Origin: an uncultured Acidobacteriota bacterium
GTDB taxonomy: Bacteria > Acidobacteriota > Thermoanaerobaculia > Gp7-AA8
Length of the DNA: 40,916 bases
Direction: 5' to 3'
NCBI GenBank assembly: GCA_937870635.1
Contig: CALMZP010000160.1
Coordinates: forward strand, 1-40,916
The position numbers and the translations under genes are program-made. The notes below the pieces were generated by a model that saw only the letters and a list, made by a program, of their open reading frames with translations, was not told the DNA's origin and searched no databases. Within the stretch, counting starts at the first letter, position 1. The number at the start of each line of letters is the position of its first letter. Shown piece by piece: positions 1-11,315 of the stretch.

Positions 1-129
1 GGCCGCTTTCAGGGCCGCTTCCAGCGTGAGGGGCTTGCCATTTTGCGCCTGTGCGCCGGCAACAAAAAGACAAGATAAAGCCGCGACGTAGCATAATCGC
101 GCGAGGTAAAACAGCCCGCGTAAGCTCAT
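1..129 (-). CDS. TolC-like outer membrane protein, N-terminal fragment (runs off the window)
   Basis: Only the first 43 codons are present; the gene continues beyond base 1. The N-terminus has a typical Sec signal peptide (hydrophobic core, cleavage near AGAQAQ) followed by LTLEAALKAA, which resembles the first helix of TolC/OprM-family efflux channels. The start codon overlaps the stop of the thioredoxin gene upstream (ATGA, 126-129), so the two are translationally coupled. Base composition is lower in GC than the rest of the window. The family call rests on a short motif and is tentative; it could be another exported protein with a similar first helix. Confidence 0.55.
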   Translation of the reverse strand, partial: MSLRGLFYLARLCYVAALSCLFVAGAQAQNGKPLTLEAALKAA

Positions 130-653
130 TTCACCGCTTGCTTATAGGCCGCGAATGTTTGCGTCTTGTACGTCCCATCGACGACAAAGCGCCCGAGCAT
201 CAGGAATTCGTTGATATCCTTGCTGGCGCCGGTGTAGCGGTAGTCCAACTTGCCGTCCAGGTCGATAAAAGCGAACACCGGGGTGGCGCGCACGCGGTTC
301 TTTTCGGAAAATTTCTTCTCGGTGGTTTCATTGCCCTGGAAATCGACCAGGCTCGCATCGCCCTTGATGTCGACCGTGAAAATCAAGAAGTGCTTTTTGT
401 AGTAATCCTGCACTTCGGACTGGTTCAGCACGGTGCTTTTCATGCGCGCACACCAAGGGCAGTCTTCTTGTTCGAACATCAGTAGCACGCCGCGTTTGCC
501 GTCTTTCTTGGCATTGGCCAATTCCGCCTTGAAATCGCCCAGATGCTGGTCGAAGAAAAATTTGTGCACATCGCGCGTTTCGGCGCCGGCGATGCCGCTC
601 GCCAAGCAAAACAGACCGATTGCGAGAATTTGAATAGTATGTAAGCGCTTCAT
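126..653 (-). CDS. Periplasmic thioredoxin-fold protein with CPWC motif (SoxW/DsbD-gamma-like)
   Basis: About 175 residues. A signal peptide (hydrophobic run ILAIGLFCLASGIAGAE) is followed by a thioredoxin-like domain with the redox motif CPWC at about C65/C68 and the cis-proline loop RATPVF. Family knowledge places such proteins (SoxW, thioredoxin_2/7 type) in periplasmic disulfide or thiol redox chemistry. An ATG at 656 is directly adjacent and equally possible; upstream codons to 698 overlap the neighbouring gene and are not favoured. The gene lies 8 bp downstream of the TlpA-like fragment and overlaps the TolC-like gene by 4 bp, so the three form one transcription unit. Codon use and GC are unlike genes beyond ~970, suggesting a different genomic origin for this end of the window. 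Confidence 0.8.
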   Translation of the reverse strand: MKRLHTIQILAIGLFCLASGIAGAETRDVHKFFFDQHLGDFKAELANAKKDGKRGVLLMFEQEDCPWCARMKSTVLNQSEVQDYYKKHFLIFTVDIKGDASLVDFQGNETTEKKFSEKNRVRATPVFAFIDLDGKLDYRYTGASKDINEFLMLGRFVVDGTYKTQTFAAYKQAVK

Positions 654-661
654 CATAAGGA

Positions 662-970
662 TTATTTCCGTGCTGCGGGTTTGCTGGTTGCATTCCACTG
701 ATCGATGTAACGCTCGACCGATTGACGCGTCAACGCGCCGACATTTTGCGCCGCCAGCGTGCCTTGCGGGCTATACAGATAAGTCGTCGGCAAACCGGAA
801 ATCCGGCCGATCTGGGAGGCGATCTTCTGGTTGCCCAATACGATGGGGAATGTCACCAGCAGGTCATCGGCGAAAGAAATGACATATTGCGGATCCTTAT
901 AATCCATGGCGATGCCGAGCACCACGATCGCGAGGATGACGCCGGCCGCGATCTTCGTACGCCGTCTCAT
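662..970 (-). pseudogene. Hybrid ORF: short membrane anchor joined to C-terminal half of a TlpA-like redoxin
   Basis: 102 residues. The first ~20 (MRRRTKIAAGVILAIVVLG) are a high-GC membrane helix whose ATG overlaps the stop of the multicopper oxidase gene (ATGA, 967-970). From about LGIAMDYKDP onward the sequence is the second half of a TlpA/ResA-type redoxin: the strand VVLGIAMD, TFPIV, and the cis-Pro loop GLPTTYLYSPQG. The catalytic CxxC that should lie about 40 residues before this is absent. GC drops sharply at the same place (about 895-915). The simplest reading is an artificial or recombinational junction between two unrelated genes that shared a short stretch. A genuine truncated membrane-anchored redoxin is possible but would lack the active site. 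Confidence 0.6.
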
Positions 971-2301
971 TTGCCGTGCCCCTCATGCGATGGCTGCTGC
1001 TGCGCCGGCGGCGGCGACATCGAGTCGACGCGGCGGGCGGAGGTGCCGGGCGGCTGCCGGTACCAGCCCGGATCGCGGTCGTAGTCCATGTCGTCGCGAA
1101 CCTTGACGAGCGTGAACATGCCGCCCATGTCGATGCTGCCGTACGGGCCCTGGCCTCCAAGCATCGGAATGCTGTTGCGCGGCAGGGCCATCATTCCCCG
1201 TTGCTCGGCGTGAGCGCCCATGCCGTCCGAGCCCATGACCATGGTGCCGGGGACGAGCTGATCGAGACGCTGCTGGGGGCTCGAGGGGTCGATACCGAGG
1301 AGGTTCGGGAGACCGTGGCCCATCTGATTCATGACGTGATGGGTCTTGTGGCAGTGGAACGCCCAATCGCCGGGGTTGTCGGCGGTGAACTCGATGTCCC
1401 GCGTCGTTCCGACGGGCACGTTCACCGAGTTCTCCGGCCACCACGCCGTGCCGGGAATCGGACCGGCGTCCGTTCCGGTGACGTAGAACGCGTGTCCGTG
1501 GATGTGGATCGGATGAGAGTCCATGGTGAGGTTCGCAAGACGGATGCGCACCCGGTCGCCGGTGCGCACCAGCATCGGCGCCGTGCCGGGGAAGACGCGG
1601 CCATTCATCGTGAAGGTGTTGAAGTCGAGCATCACCGTCGGATCGGGCGTAGCCGTTCCCGGTTTGATGAACCATTCGTTGAGGAAGATGGCGAAGTCCC
1701 GATCGACACGGCGCACTCCCGGATCGCGCGGATGGATGATGAAGAAGCCGTGCATGCCGAGCGCGATCTGTGTCATCTCGTCGAAATGGGGGTGATACAT
1801 CAGCGTGCCGGTTTGCTGGAGCGTGAACTCGTACGCGTAGGTCTCGCCCGGCGCGATCTTCGGCTGGTTGAGACCAGCCACGCCGTCCATACCGTTCGGA
1901 AGAATGAAGCCGTGCCAGTGCACGGACGTTCCCTCGGGCAGGCGGTTGGTGACGAGCAGACGCACGCGATCGCCTTCGAAAGCCTCGATGGTCGGACCGG
2001 GCGTGACGCCGTTGTAGCCCCAGGCGTTGACTTCGAGGCCTTCGACGAACTCGCGGCGCACCGGCTCGGCGATGAGGTGAAATTCCTTGACGCCGTCGAC
2101 CATGCGCCACGGCAACGATGTGCCGTTCGGCGTGATCACGGGAGCGCGGCCGTTGCTTCTCCGGGCCGCCAGCGGCTTGGGTGGCGGGCCGCTTTCGCCC
2201 GGAGCACGGAGACGCTGTGCGAACGCGCGCGTGCTGCTCAGAAGGCCGGTCGCCGCACCGGCGAGTCCGGAAAACAAGAGGTTACGACGTGTGAACGGCA
2301 T
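967..2301 (-). CDS. Tat-exported multicopper oxidase (copper-resistance type)
   Basis: 444 residues. The N-terminus has a twin-arginine signal (FTRRNLLFSG...). Copper ligand motifs appear in order: SVHWHGF and LMYHPHFDE in the first cupredoxin domain, then HPIHIHGHAF and AFHCHKTHHVMNQMGHGL near the end, giving type 1, 2 and 3 copper sites. The tail is Met/His rich (SHEGHGK). Likely role: periplasmic oxidation of Cu(I) or related copper detoxification, as in CopA/PcoA/CueO relatives; the exact substrate cannot be read from sequence. ATG at 2301 is chosen over the in-frame TTG at 2307 because a GGGGGCC stretch precedes it and it lies 2 bp after the stop of the TolC gene. It is the last intact gene of the metal block before the composition break. 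Confidence 0.9.
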   Translation of the reverse strand: MPFTRRNLLFSGLAGAATGLLSSTRAFAQRLRAPGESGPPPKPLAARRSNGRAPVITPNGTSLPWRMVDGVKEFHLIAEPVRREFVEGLEVNAWGYNGVTPGPTIEAFEGDRVRLLVTNRLPEGTSVHWHGFILPNGMDGVAGLNQPKIAPGETYAYEFTLQQTGTLMYHPHFDEMTQIALGMHGFFIIHPRDPGVRRVDRDFAIFLNEWFIKPGTATPDPTVMLDFNTFTMNGRVFPGTAPMLVRTGDRVRIRLANLTMDSHPIHIHGHAFYVTGTDAGPIPGTAWWPENSVNVPVGTTRDIEFTADNPGDWAFHCHKTHHVMNQMGHGLPNLLGIDPSSPQQRLDQLVPGTMVMGSDGMGAHAEQRGMMALPRNSIPMLGGQGPYGSIDMGGMFTLVKVRDDMDYDRDPGWYRQPPGTSARRVDSMSPPPAQQQPSHEGHGK

Positions 2302-2303
2302 GA

Positions 2304-3713
2304 TCAATGGCCCCCTCGGGCGGCGCCCGCGTTCTTGCCGGTGTTCTGGCCGGTCGCCGGTGTGAATGACGTATCGGATGCGACGCCCTGCAACACACGA
2401 TCGAGATCGGTGCGAGCGCTCCAGTACTCGCGCTGGGCCTCGATGAAGTCACGACGCGCCTGCAGCTCGTTCTGCTTCGCCTGCAGAAGCTGGTAGATGC
2501 CGGCGACCATCGCATTGTGCTCGAGCTTCGTAAGCTCGACGATGCGCGTTCGGCGCGGGACGATCACGTCGCGGTAGTACTCCACACGCGCCCGTGCCTC
2601 GGCCAATGTCGTGCGCGCCGCCCGCAGCTGAGAGGACGACTCCGCTTCGAGGGCGTTGAGCAGGTGACGGGCGCGAAGGAATTGCGCTTCGGCGCGGGTG
2701 CGCGCAGCCCGGCCAGTGTTGAAGATCGGAATGGGAATCTCGATCCCCGGACCCCTGGTGTGCTCGCCGCTCGGCTCGCGCACGTTGTGAACGTCGAGAA
2801 TCGTCTCTTCCAGAGCAGCGAGGCGCGCAAGCGGCACCTGGCTCCGGGCCAATTCGACTTCCCGGCGGGCGATGGCGAGATCGAGCCGCTGCGCTGCCGC
2901 GAGACGTTCGAGACTCTGTTGATCCGGCTCGGATTCCGGCGGCTCCGGGAACGCGGCCGGCACGCGCCACTCGGCGTTCGCGTTGCGTAATCCCATCGCC
3001 CGCAGGAGGGACTCGCGTGAGAGAAGGAGCCGCTGCTCGGCCCGGGCCAGATCGAGTTTCGCCTGCTCGTAGAGCGCCTGTTCGTTCTCCAGATCGAGGT
3101 CGGTGATGTTCTCGGCGCGATGCTGACGCATCGCCACTTCCGCCGCGACCTGTGCGGATTCGGCGATCGTGCGGCCGAGCGCGACATGTTGCGTCGCCGC
3201 GATCAAGTCGAAGTACGCGGCCCGAACGTCCGCGGCGAACCGGAGGACCTCGGAGCTGACGCGCATTTGCGCGGCATCGAATGCCGCGCGGCCGATGGCG
3301 CGGCGCCGCGGCAGCTGGATCAATTCGATCAGCGACTGCGCGAGCCGTATCTCGTAGGGACGAAACGGTTCGCCCGGAAAGCGGATCTCGAACTCGAAGA
3401 CGGGATTCGTGATCGTGCTCGCCTGAATGAGGTCTGCCCGCGCGATGCCGAGCTCCGCGAGCGTCACTTGCAGGCGGGGGTTGTTGACCAGGGCGATGGC
3501 GACCGCCTCGTCCGCCGTCAGATCGTCCCGCAACATGGCGGCGGTGCGCTCGTCGTCCGCCGTCGCCGGTTGCGTTCTCCATTCGACGGAAGAACTGCCG
3601 CGTTGCGTCAACGCCTGCTGCACGTCGCTCGTGCCCGCGTCGCGGGGAACGCTCACGCAGGCTGTCAGCACGAGGGCGCATGCGCCGAGAGAAATCGTGG
3701 TGATGGACTTCAT
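2304..3713 (-). CDS. TolC-family outer membrane efflux lipoprotein
   Basis: 469 residues. A lipoprotein signal (ALVLTACVSV, lipobox Cys at about residue 19) precedes two outer-membrane-efflux repeats rich in Ala, Arg, Glu and Gln predicted to form long helices. DEAVAIALVNNPRLQVTLAELGIA is the classic first-repeat signature of this family (positions roughly 69-92). It would form an outer-membrane/periplasmic channel. It sits 13 bp downstream of the repeat lipoprotein and 2 bp before the multicopper oxidase, so it belongs to the copper half of the metal block, distinct from CzcC encoded at 11312-12598. No cognate RND pump or adaptor lies beside it; it may share CzcBA or act with an unseen partner. 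Confidence 0.9.
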   Translation of the reverse strand: MKSITTISLGACALVLTACVSVPRDAGTSDVQQALTQRGSSSVEWRTQPATADDERTAAMLRDDLTADEAVAIALVNNPRLQVTLAELGIARADLIQASTITNPVFEFEIRFPGEPFRPYEIRLAQSLIELIQLPRRRAIGRAAFDAAQMRVSSEVLRFAADVRAAYFDLIAATQHVALGRTIAESAQVAAEVAMRQHRAENITDLDLENEQALYEQAKLDLARAEQRLLLSRESLLRAMGLRNANAEWRVPAAFPEPPESEPDQQSLERLAAAQRLDLAIARREVELARSQVPLARLAALEETILDVHNVREPSGEHTRGPGIEIPIPIFNTGRAARTRAEAQFLRARHLLNALEAESSSQLRAARTTLAEARARVEYYRDVIVPRRTRIVELTKLEHNAMVAGIYQLLQAKQNELQARRDFIEAQREYWSARTDLDRVLQGVASDTSFTPATGQNTGKNAGAARGGH

Positions 3714-3726
3714 CGCTTCGTCCTCT

Positions 3727-4788
3727 TCATTGCTTCTTCACGAGCGTCATCCCGCACTTCGGGCAGGTGCCGGGTTTGTCGCTCGTCACTTCGGGGTGCA
3801 TCGGGCAGGTGTAGACCGTCGCGACGGGCCGGGCCTGCGACGGTGGAGTCGTGCGCGATTGCGTTCGCTGTGGTACTGCCGGAGCTGTCTGGCCGTGCTG
3901 GCTATGGTCCATTGCGGGTGGCGCGGCGGTTCCCGCGGCCGGGGTGTCGCGAATCGCGGGTGCGGGCGTGGGAGGGTTCTCGCGATCTTCGCCGGGCGTG
4001 ATCCCGCGCATCTCCATGCCCTCGTGACCGCCACCCTGCGATGCCTTCGCGGCTTCCGAGACGGCCGCGGGCGCGGGTGCGTCGAACGGGTCCCCCTTCA
4101 GCGTGGCAGCAGGCCGCACGGCCAGCATCTCTGCATTGCTGGTCGGCGGTTTCACCGGAGATACATCGGCCGCCGCACCTTGTTGCATTCCGGGCATGCT
4201 TCCGTGGTCCATGCCTTCCGCCGGCTGCTGGCCGGACTGCGTCCGGGAGTGGTCCATTCCCGCCATCGGCTGCTGGCCGTGTTGCATCTGCGAGTGGTCC
4301 ATCCCCGTCATCTTCGAGCGGCCGGGGCTCGCCATCGTTGTGTGATCCATGCCGCTCGTTGTGGAGCGGTCCTTCCCCGGCATCCTGGAGTGATCCATCC
4401 CAGCCATCGTCGACTGATCCATGCCGCTCATTGTGGAGCGGTCCCTCCCCGGCATCCTGGAGTGATCCATCCCAGCCATCGTCGACTGATCCATGCCGCT
4501 CATTGTGGAGCGGTCCTTCGCCGGCATCCTGGAGTGATCCATCCCAGCCATCGTCGACTGATCCATTCCGGTCATCGTTGAATGGTCCATCCCGGTCATG
4601 GTCGCCTGGTCTTCGCCGGCGGTGTGCCCGCCGTGAGCCCCGCCTCCAGCCGCGATGCCTTTCTTCTGTGCTTCGCGGAACGCTTCCGCGCTCTTGCTTG
4701 CAACCGTCTGTTTGCCGCCGCACGAGGCGACGAGCGCCAGGCCGGCGGCGAACGTCACTGCCAGGACGTTGTGCATTCGGTGCTTCAT
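3727..4788 (-). CDS. Metal-binding lipoprotein with Met/Asp/His octapeptide repeats and C-terminal heavy-metal-binding domain
   Basis: 353 residues. ATG at 4788 follows a good ribosome site (AGGAG, 7-8 bp upstream). Lipobox LALVASC puts the lipidated Cys at residue 23. Residues ~50-190 are a run of octapeptides of the form MDHSxMxG, with [16 protein letters not shown] and KDRSTMSG variants. Three DNA units of exactly 72 bp start at 4361, 4433 and 4505. The C-terminal ~28 residues (YTCPMHPEV...CPKCGM) form a heavy-metal-binding finger of the type seen in CusB/CopA-associated proteins. Expected role: periplasmic or outer-membrane copper (or silver) sequestration and delivery. Between repeats and finger lies a Pro/Ala-rich low-complexity linker. 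The repeat part is not a family I can name. Confidence 0.8.
   Translation of the reverse strand: MKHRMHNVLAVTFAAGLALVASCGGKQTVASKSAEAFREAQKKGIAAGGGAHGGHTAGEDQATMTGMDHSTMTGMDQSTMAGMDHSRMPAKDRSTMSGMDQSTMAGMDHSRMPGRDRSTMSGMDQSTMAGMDHSRMPGKDRSTTSGMDHTTMASPGRSKMTGMDHSQMQHGQQPMAGMDHSRTQSGQQPAEGMDHGSMPGMQQGAAADVSPVKPPTSNAEMLAVRPAATLKGDPFDAPAPAAVSEAAKASQGGGHEGMEMRGITPGEDRENPPTPAPAIRDTPAAGTAAPPAMDHSQHGQTAPAVPQRTQSRTTPPSQARPVATVYTCPMHPEVTSDKPGTCPKCGMTLVKKQ
4361..4576. repeat. Three tandem 72-bp coding repeats (octapeptide x3 units)
   Basis: The block GTGGAGCGGTCC recurs at 4361, 4433 and 4505, an exact 72-bp period. Each unit encodes three metal-binding octapeptides in the lipoprotein gene. Differences between units are one or two bases, so the expansion is recent and the copy number may vary between strains or be collapsed in assembly. 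Confidence 0.9.
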
Positions 4789-4942
4789 TGGGATCTCCTG
4801 TGAATCTCCGTGACCGGGCGACGACGGATCGCGCACGGTGAACATCCGCTGATGGAAAAGCCGGAAAAAGAGCGGGACATCAAACAGGCGTCGTCCGGAC
4901 ACACCAGTGCCCACGACGCAAGCGCGCCCGGCGAAGGCAGGA

Positions 4943-5353
4943 TCAGATCAGGAAGGTTTCGACGAGAACATGCAGGCCGACGTCGCGGTCACAGCGGACC
5001 GCGCCGAGGGAGATGAAGCTCCGATAGGCGGTGGCGGCGGTCGGAGTGACGCAGCGTTCGGCAGGGGCTAGGCCTGCCAGACGGTAGGCTACCGGGACCT
5101 CAGTCGCGATGCGCTTCACCGGTTCCTGCTTCTCGCGAGCCGGCGCAGGCGGCACGGCGTCCTCATGGTCGTGTGCGGCCTCCCCGTGATCGCCACGCAC
5201 CACACTCGCCGCCATCTCGCAGAGCGGCATCAGCTTGTGCATGACCTGATGGAACGGCAGGACGCAGCAACCGACGAGAAACACCGTCGCCAGCAGGAAT
5301 GGGAGTGTGGTTCCCGCGATCCAGGCTGCGGCGATGAGACGGCGGCGGTTCAT
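4943..5353 (-). CDS. Small membrane-anchored His-containing protein, paralogue of the protein at 12650-12994
   Basis: 136 residues from ATG 5353. An N-terminal hydrophobic segment ([27 protein letters not shown]) is followed by a charged stretch with [12 protein letters not shown] and a Pro/Ala linker. The last ~27 residues match the end of the protein at 12650-12994: R-x-x-I-x-x-G-A-V/L-R-x-D-x-D-V-G-x-x-V-L-x-x-T-F-x-I. No known family is recognised. It lies between the DMT permease and the repeat lipoprotein, at the head of the copper half of the block, as its relative heads czcCBA. Longer in-frame upstream codons to 5509 exist but run through non-conserved sequence. A periplasmic metal-sensing or metal-binding role is inference from context and His content. 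Confidence 0.65.
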   Translation of the reverse strand: MNRRRLIAAAWIAGTTLPFLLATVFLVGCCVLPFHQVMHKLMPLCEMAASVVRGDHGEAAHDHEDAVPPAPAREKQEPVKRIATEVPVAYRLAGLAPAERCVTPTAATAYRSFISLGAVRCDRDVGLHVLVETFLI

Positions 5354-5541
5354 TGGGGATGAATCGTACCGCAAGTTGTGATCCCGAACACTGACGCGGC
5401 CGAATACGTTCCCCGGCAGGACACAAGCGGACTCGAGCGGCACGAACGTTCGTCGCGGCACTTTCCGGTCCTCAACGTTCGAGCTTCTCCATCCGCTGAG
5501 CCCGCGCACTGTTGGTGCCTGATCGCCGCCCTCCCTGGCTT

Positions 5542-6635
5542 TTAGTGGTGATGCCGATGATGAGCGTCCGAAACGTGCGGGTGATCGTGGATGAACGGCG
5601 CGTGGGTGTGGATATGCGAATGCCGTTCGCCAACTCCGGCATCCGCCTCATGCGGATGATCGTGGTGGTCATCGTGGACGTGTACGTGCTCGTGCTCCAT
5701 GGCCTCGTGCGTGTGAAAGTGGGTGTGCCGGACTCGAAGCAGGGCCGCCACGCCGGCAGCCATGGCCAGCATGCCTGTGACTTCGAGTGACGTGGGGCGC
5801 TCGTGCAGGAGGGGGATCGCCACCACGGCACCGATGAAGGGGGCGGTCGCGAAGAATGCGGCCTCGCGAGCGGCGCCGACGTGCCGCAGCGCATAGGCGT
5901 CGAGAAGAATGCTGATGCCGTAACTGAAGACGCCGACGACGAGCGCGGCCGCGGTCGCACGTATTGAAGTGATCCATTGCCCGAGAGCGAGCGCCAGCAC
6001 CAGACTGCAGATTCCGGCGCCGAGCGTTTTGATCCGAACCACCGCGAAGGGGTCCTTCAGCGCCAGCCGCTGCGTCCAATTGTTATCGAGAGCCCAGCTC
6101 AGGCAGGCGCCAGCGATCGACAACGCCCCGACCCAATGGGCGTTGAACTCCCCGGGCATCCATGCGAGTGTCAGACCTCCGCCGACGATCAACGCTCCCG
6201 CGAGCGCCTCCCGGCGGGCCAGATGCTCACCGAAGAACAGCAGGGCAACGATCATCGTGAACGGCGCTTCCAGGTTCAGGAGAAGGGAACCGGCAAGACC
6301 CGAGACTCGTTGGAGGCCGACCAGCATCAAGTAGGGACCGAGGATCCCTCCGGTGAGAACGATGCCGGCCAGCAGCGGCAGGTCCGAGCGACGAAGCGGC
6401 GCTTCATTCCGCTTCTCCCGCGGTGCGAATGGCGTCACCACGAGAAGCGCAACTCCGGCGCCGAGATAGAGCAGGGCGGCCAGAAGCAGAGGCGGGAGAT
6501 CGGAAAGCAGCATCTTCGACACCGGCGCGCTGATGCCGAACAGCATCGCCGCCGCCAGGCCGTACACCGCACCGCGGACGGCTCCGCGGTGGGGTTGGAA
6601 GAGCGCGTCCGACCCATGGGCTCCGGAACTCGTCA

Positions 6636-6636
<1 letters not shown>
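5542..6636 (-). CDS. DMT/EamA-type permease with long His-rich C-terminal tail, probable metal exporter
   Basis: 364 residues with about ten membrane helices in two EamA halves (AAAMLFGISAPVSKMLL... and the second half around GACLSWALDNNWTQRLAL). After the last helix comes a hydrophilic tail of ~63 residues carrying 24 histidines (HTHFHTH, EHEHVHVHDDHHDHPHE, HHRHHH at the very end). EamA proteins usually export amino acids or small metabolites. The tail plus TGATG overlap with the stop of czcA (6634-6638) argue that this one handles a divalent metal or senses it from the cytoplasmic or periplasmic side. Substrate is not determinable here. Confidence 0.85.
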
Positions 6637-9866
<3,230 letters not shown>

Positions 9867-11315
9867 TCAGTGGTCATGGCTGGCGCCCGACTTCATGACG
9901 TCGGCTTTCACGACGAAGCTGTTCTTCGTGGCGTACTCCATCCCCGCGGTGAGCCCGGAGATCACTTCCACCCACTCCCCCTCGCGCCGCCCCAACTCGA
10001 GCGGCCGCGCTTCGAAGAGGTCACCGACCTTGATGAAGACCACGTCCCAGTCGCGGAACGTCTGCAGCGCCTCCGCTTTCACGGCCAGCGGGACCATCGA
10101 CTCGTTCTGCGTCACATCGACCTTGACGAAAAGGCCCGGCCGCCATACGCCACTCGGATTCGGGATGACCACCCGCGCGCGGGCGGACCGCGTTTCCTCC
10201 CCCACGAGAGGCTCGACGTACGTCACGGTTCCGATCTGCCTGACGCTCTCGTCTTCCCAATGAACGATGACCTGTTGGCCGGTGCGGATGGCAGCAAGCT
10301 GATTCTGCGGGACGCTGATGTCGGTCCAGACCGTGGAAAGATCGGCGACCGTGAACAGCGTCGCCGTCGCCTCGGCCGCTTCTCCGACGGTGACGTGCTT
10401 GCCGATGACGACTCCCGTGACCGGCGAGCGCAGAACGTAGCGCGCCAGGTCGGTCTGACCTCGTACCTCGCCGGCCGCCACACCGAGGGCCGCCAGACGT
10501 TGCGCGGATGCCTGCCTGGCTAGCTGAGCTTCCGCCAGAGCGTTCCTGCTGATCAGGTAGTCCTCCTCCGGCGAGATTTTCTTCTTCCACAGCTGCTCTT
10601 CGCGCGCCGCGGTGACCCGCGCCAGCTCCAGGCGCTGCACCGACTCCAGATAGGCCTGCCTCGCCGTGGCCAGGTCGCCGCTGCTCAGGACCGCGATGAT
10701 CTCGCCGCGGTTGACGCGGTCGCCGAGGTTCTTTCTCACCTCTGTCACCACACCGCGGACGCGCGGCACCACGTGCGCCGTCCTGTCGGCGTTGAGGGCG
10801 ATCTGCGCCGGCAACTCGATGACGTTCTTCATCCGCGCGGGACCGACCCGCTCGATGACCACCCCCGCGCTCTTCAGCTCTTCGGGCTTGATCTCGGTTC
10901 GTCCCTCATACGATTCATAGGTCCATTCGTAGGAACGGCCGTCGCGTGTCGCTTTCACGGTGACGTCGAACGAGTGCGGCTCGACGATCTCCTTGTCGCC
11001 CAGCAGGTAGTCCCCGCGCGGAGAGAAGTGGATCGTGTCCGTCCTCTCGAGCCGTTTGAGAGTGATCGTCGCGTCGAAGGTTGTCGGAGGGAGCGGTTTG
11101 CCGTCATCGAATCCGTAGAGGCGATACTCGGGGGGAACGCCCTCCTCGAAAATCTTCACCTCCAGACCGAAATCGTCCTTCGTCAGAAGCTTGCCGCCGT
11201 GCGGACCCTTGCCGGCGCCATCCTTCACTTCGGGTTCCGGGCCTTTGCAGGCCGAAGCGCTGACAAGCACCGCCGCCAGCGCGAGTACCGCCAGAATCTC
11301 GGTTCGGACTTTCAT
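9867..11315 (-). CDS. czcB: Periplasmic adaptor (membrane fusion) protein, CzcB type
   Basis: 482 residues. A lipoprotein-like signal (VSASACKG, Cys about residue 23) is followed by the CzcB-specific N-terminal domain (HGGKLLTKDDFGLEVKIFE) then barrel-sandwich, alpha-hairpin and beta-barrel domains (PRVRGVVTEVRKNLGDRV, RSPVTGVVIGKHVTVGEA, SARARVVIPNP). The tail SGASHDH is His-rich. It bridges CzcA to the outer-membrane channel CzcC. The ATG overlaps the czcC stop by 4 bp (ATGA, 11312-11315), with GGAGAG upstream, so translation is coupled. Confidence 0.95.
   Translation of the reverse strand: MKVRTEILAVLALAAVLVSASACKGPEPEVKDGAGKGPHGGKLLTKDDFGLEVKIFEEGVPPEYRLYGFDDGKPLPPTTFDATITLKRLERTDTIHFSPRGDYLLGDKEIVEPHSFDVTVKATRDGRSYEWTYESYEGRTEIKPEELKSAGVVIERVGPARMKNVIELPAQIALNADRTAHVVPRVRGVVTEVRKNLGDRVNRGEIIAVLSSGDLATARQAYLESVQRLELARVTAAREEQLWKKKISPEEDYLISRNALAEAQLARQASAQRLAALGVAAGEVRGQTDLARYVLRSPVTGVVIGKHVTVGEAAEATATLFTVADLSTVWTDISVPQNQLAAIRTGQQVIVHWEDESVRQIGTVTYVEPLVGEETRSARARVVIPNPSGVWRPGLFVKVDVTQNESMVPLAVKAEALQTFRDWDVVFIKVGDLFEARPLELGRREGEWVEVISGLTAGMEYATKNSFVVKADVMKSGASHDH

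Noticed and set aside
976-2496. Long open frames antisense to the multicopper oxidase and other genes
   Set aside because: High-GC antisense frames lacking ribosome sites or domains; they mirror the codon structure of the real genes.
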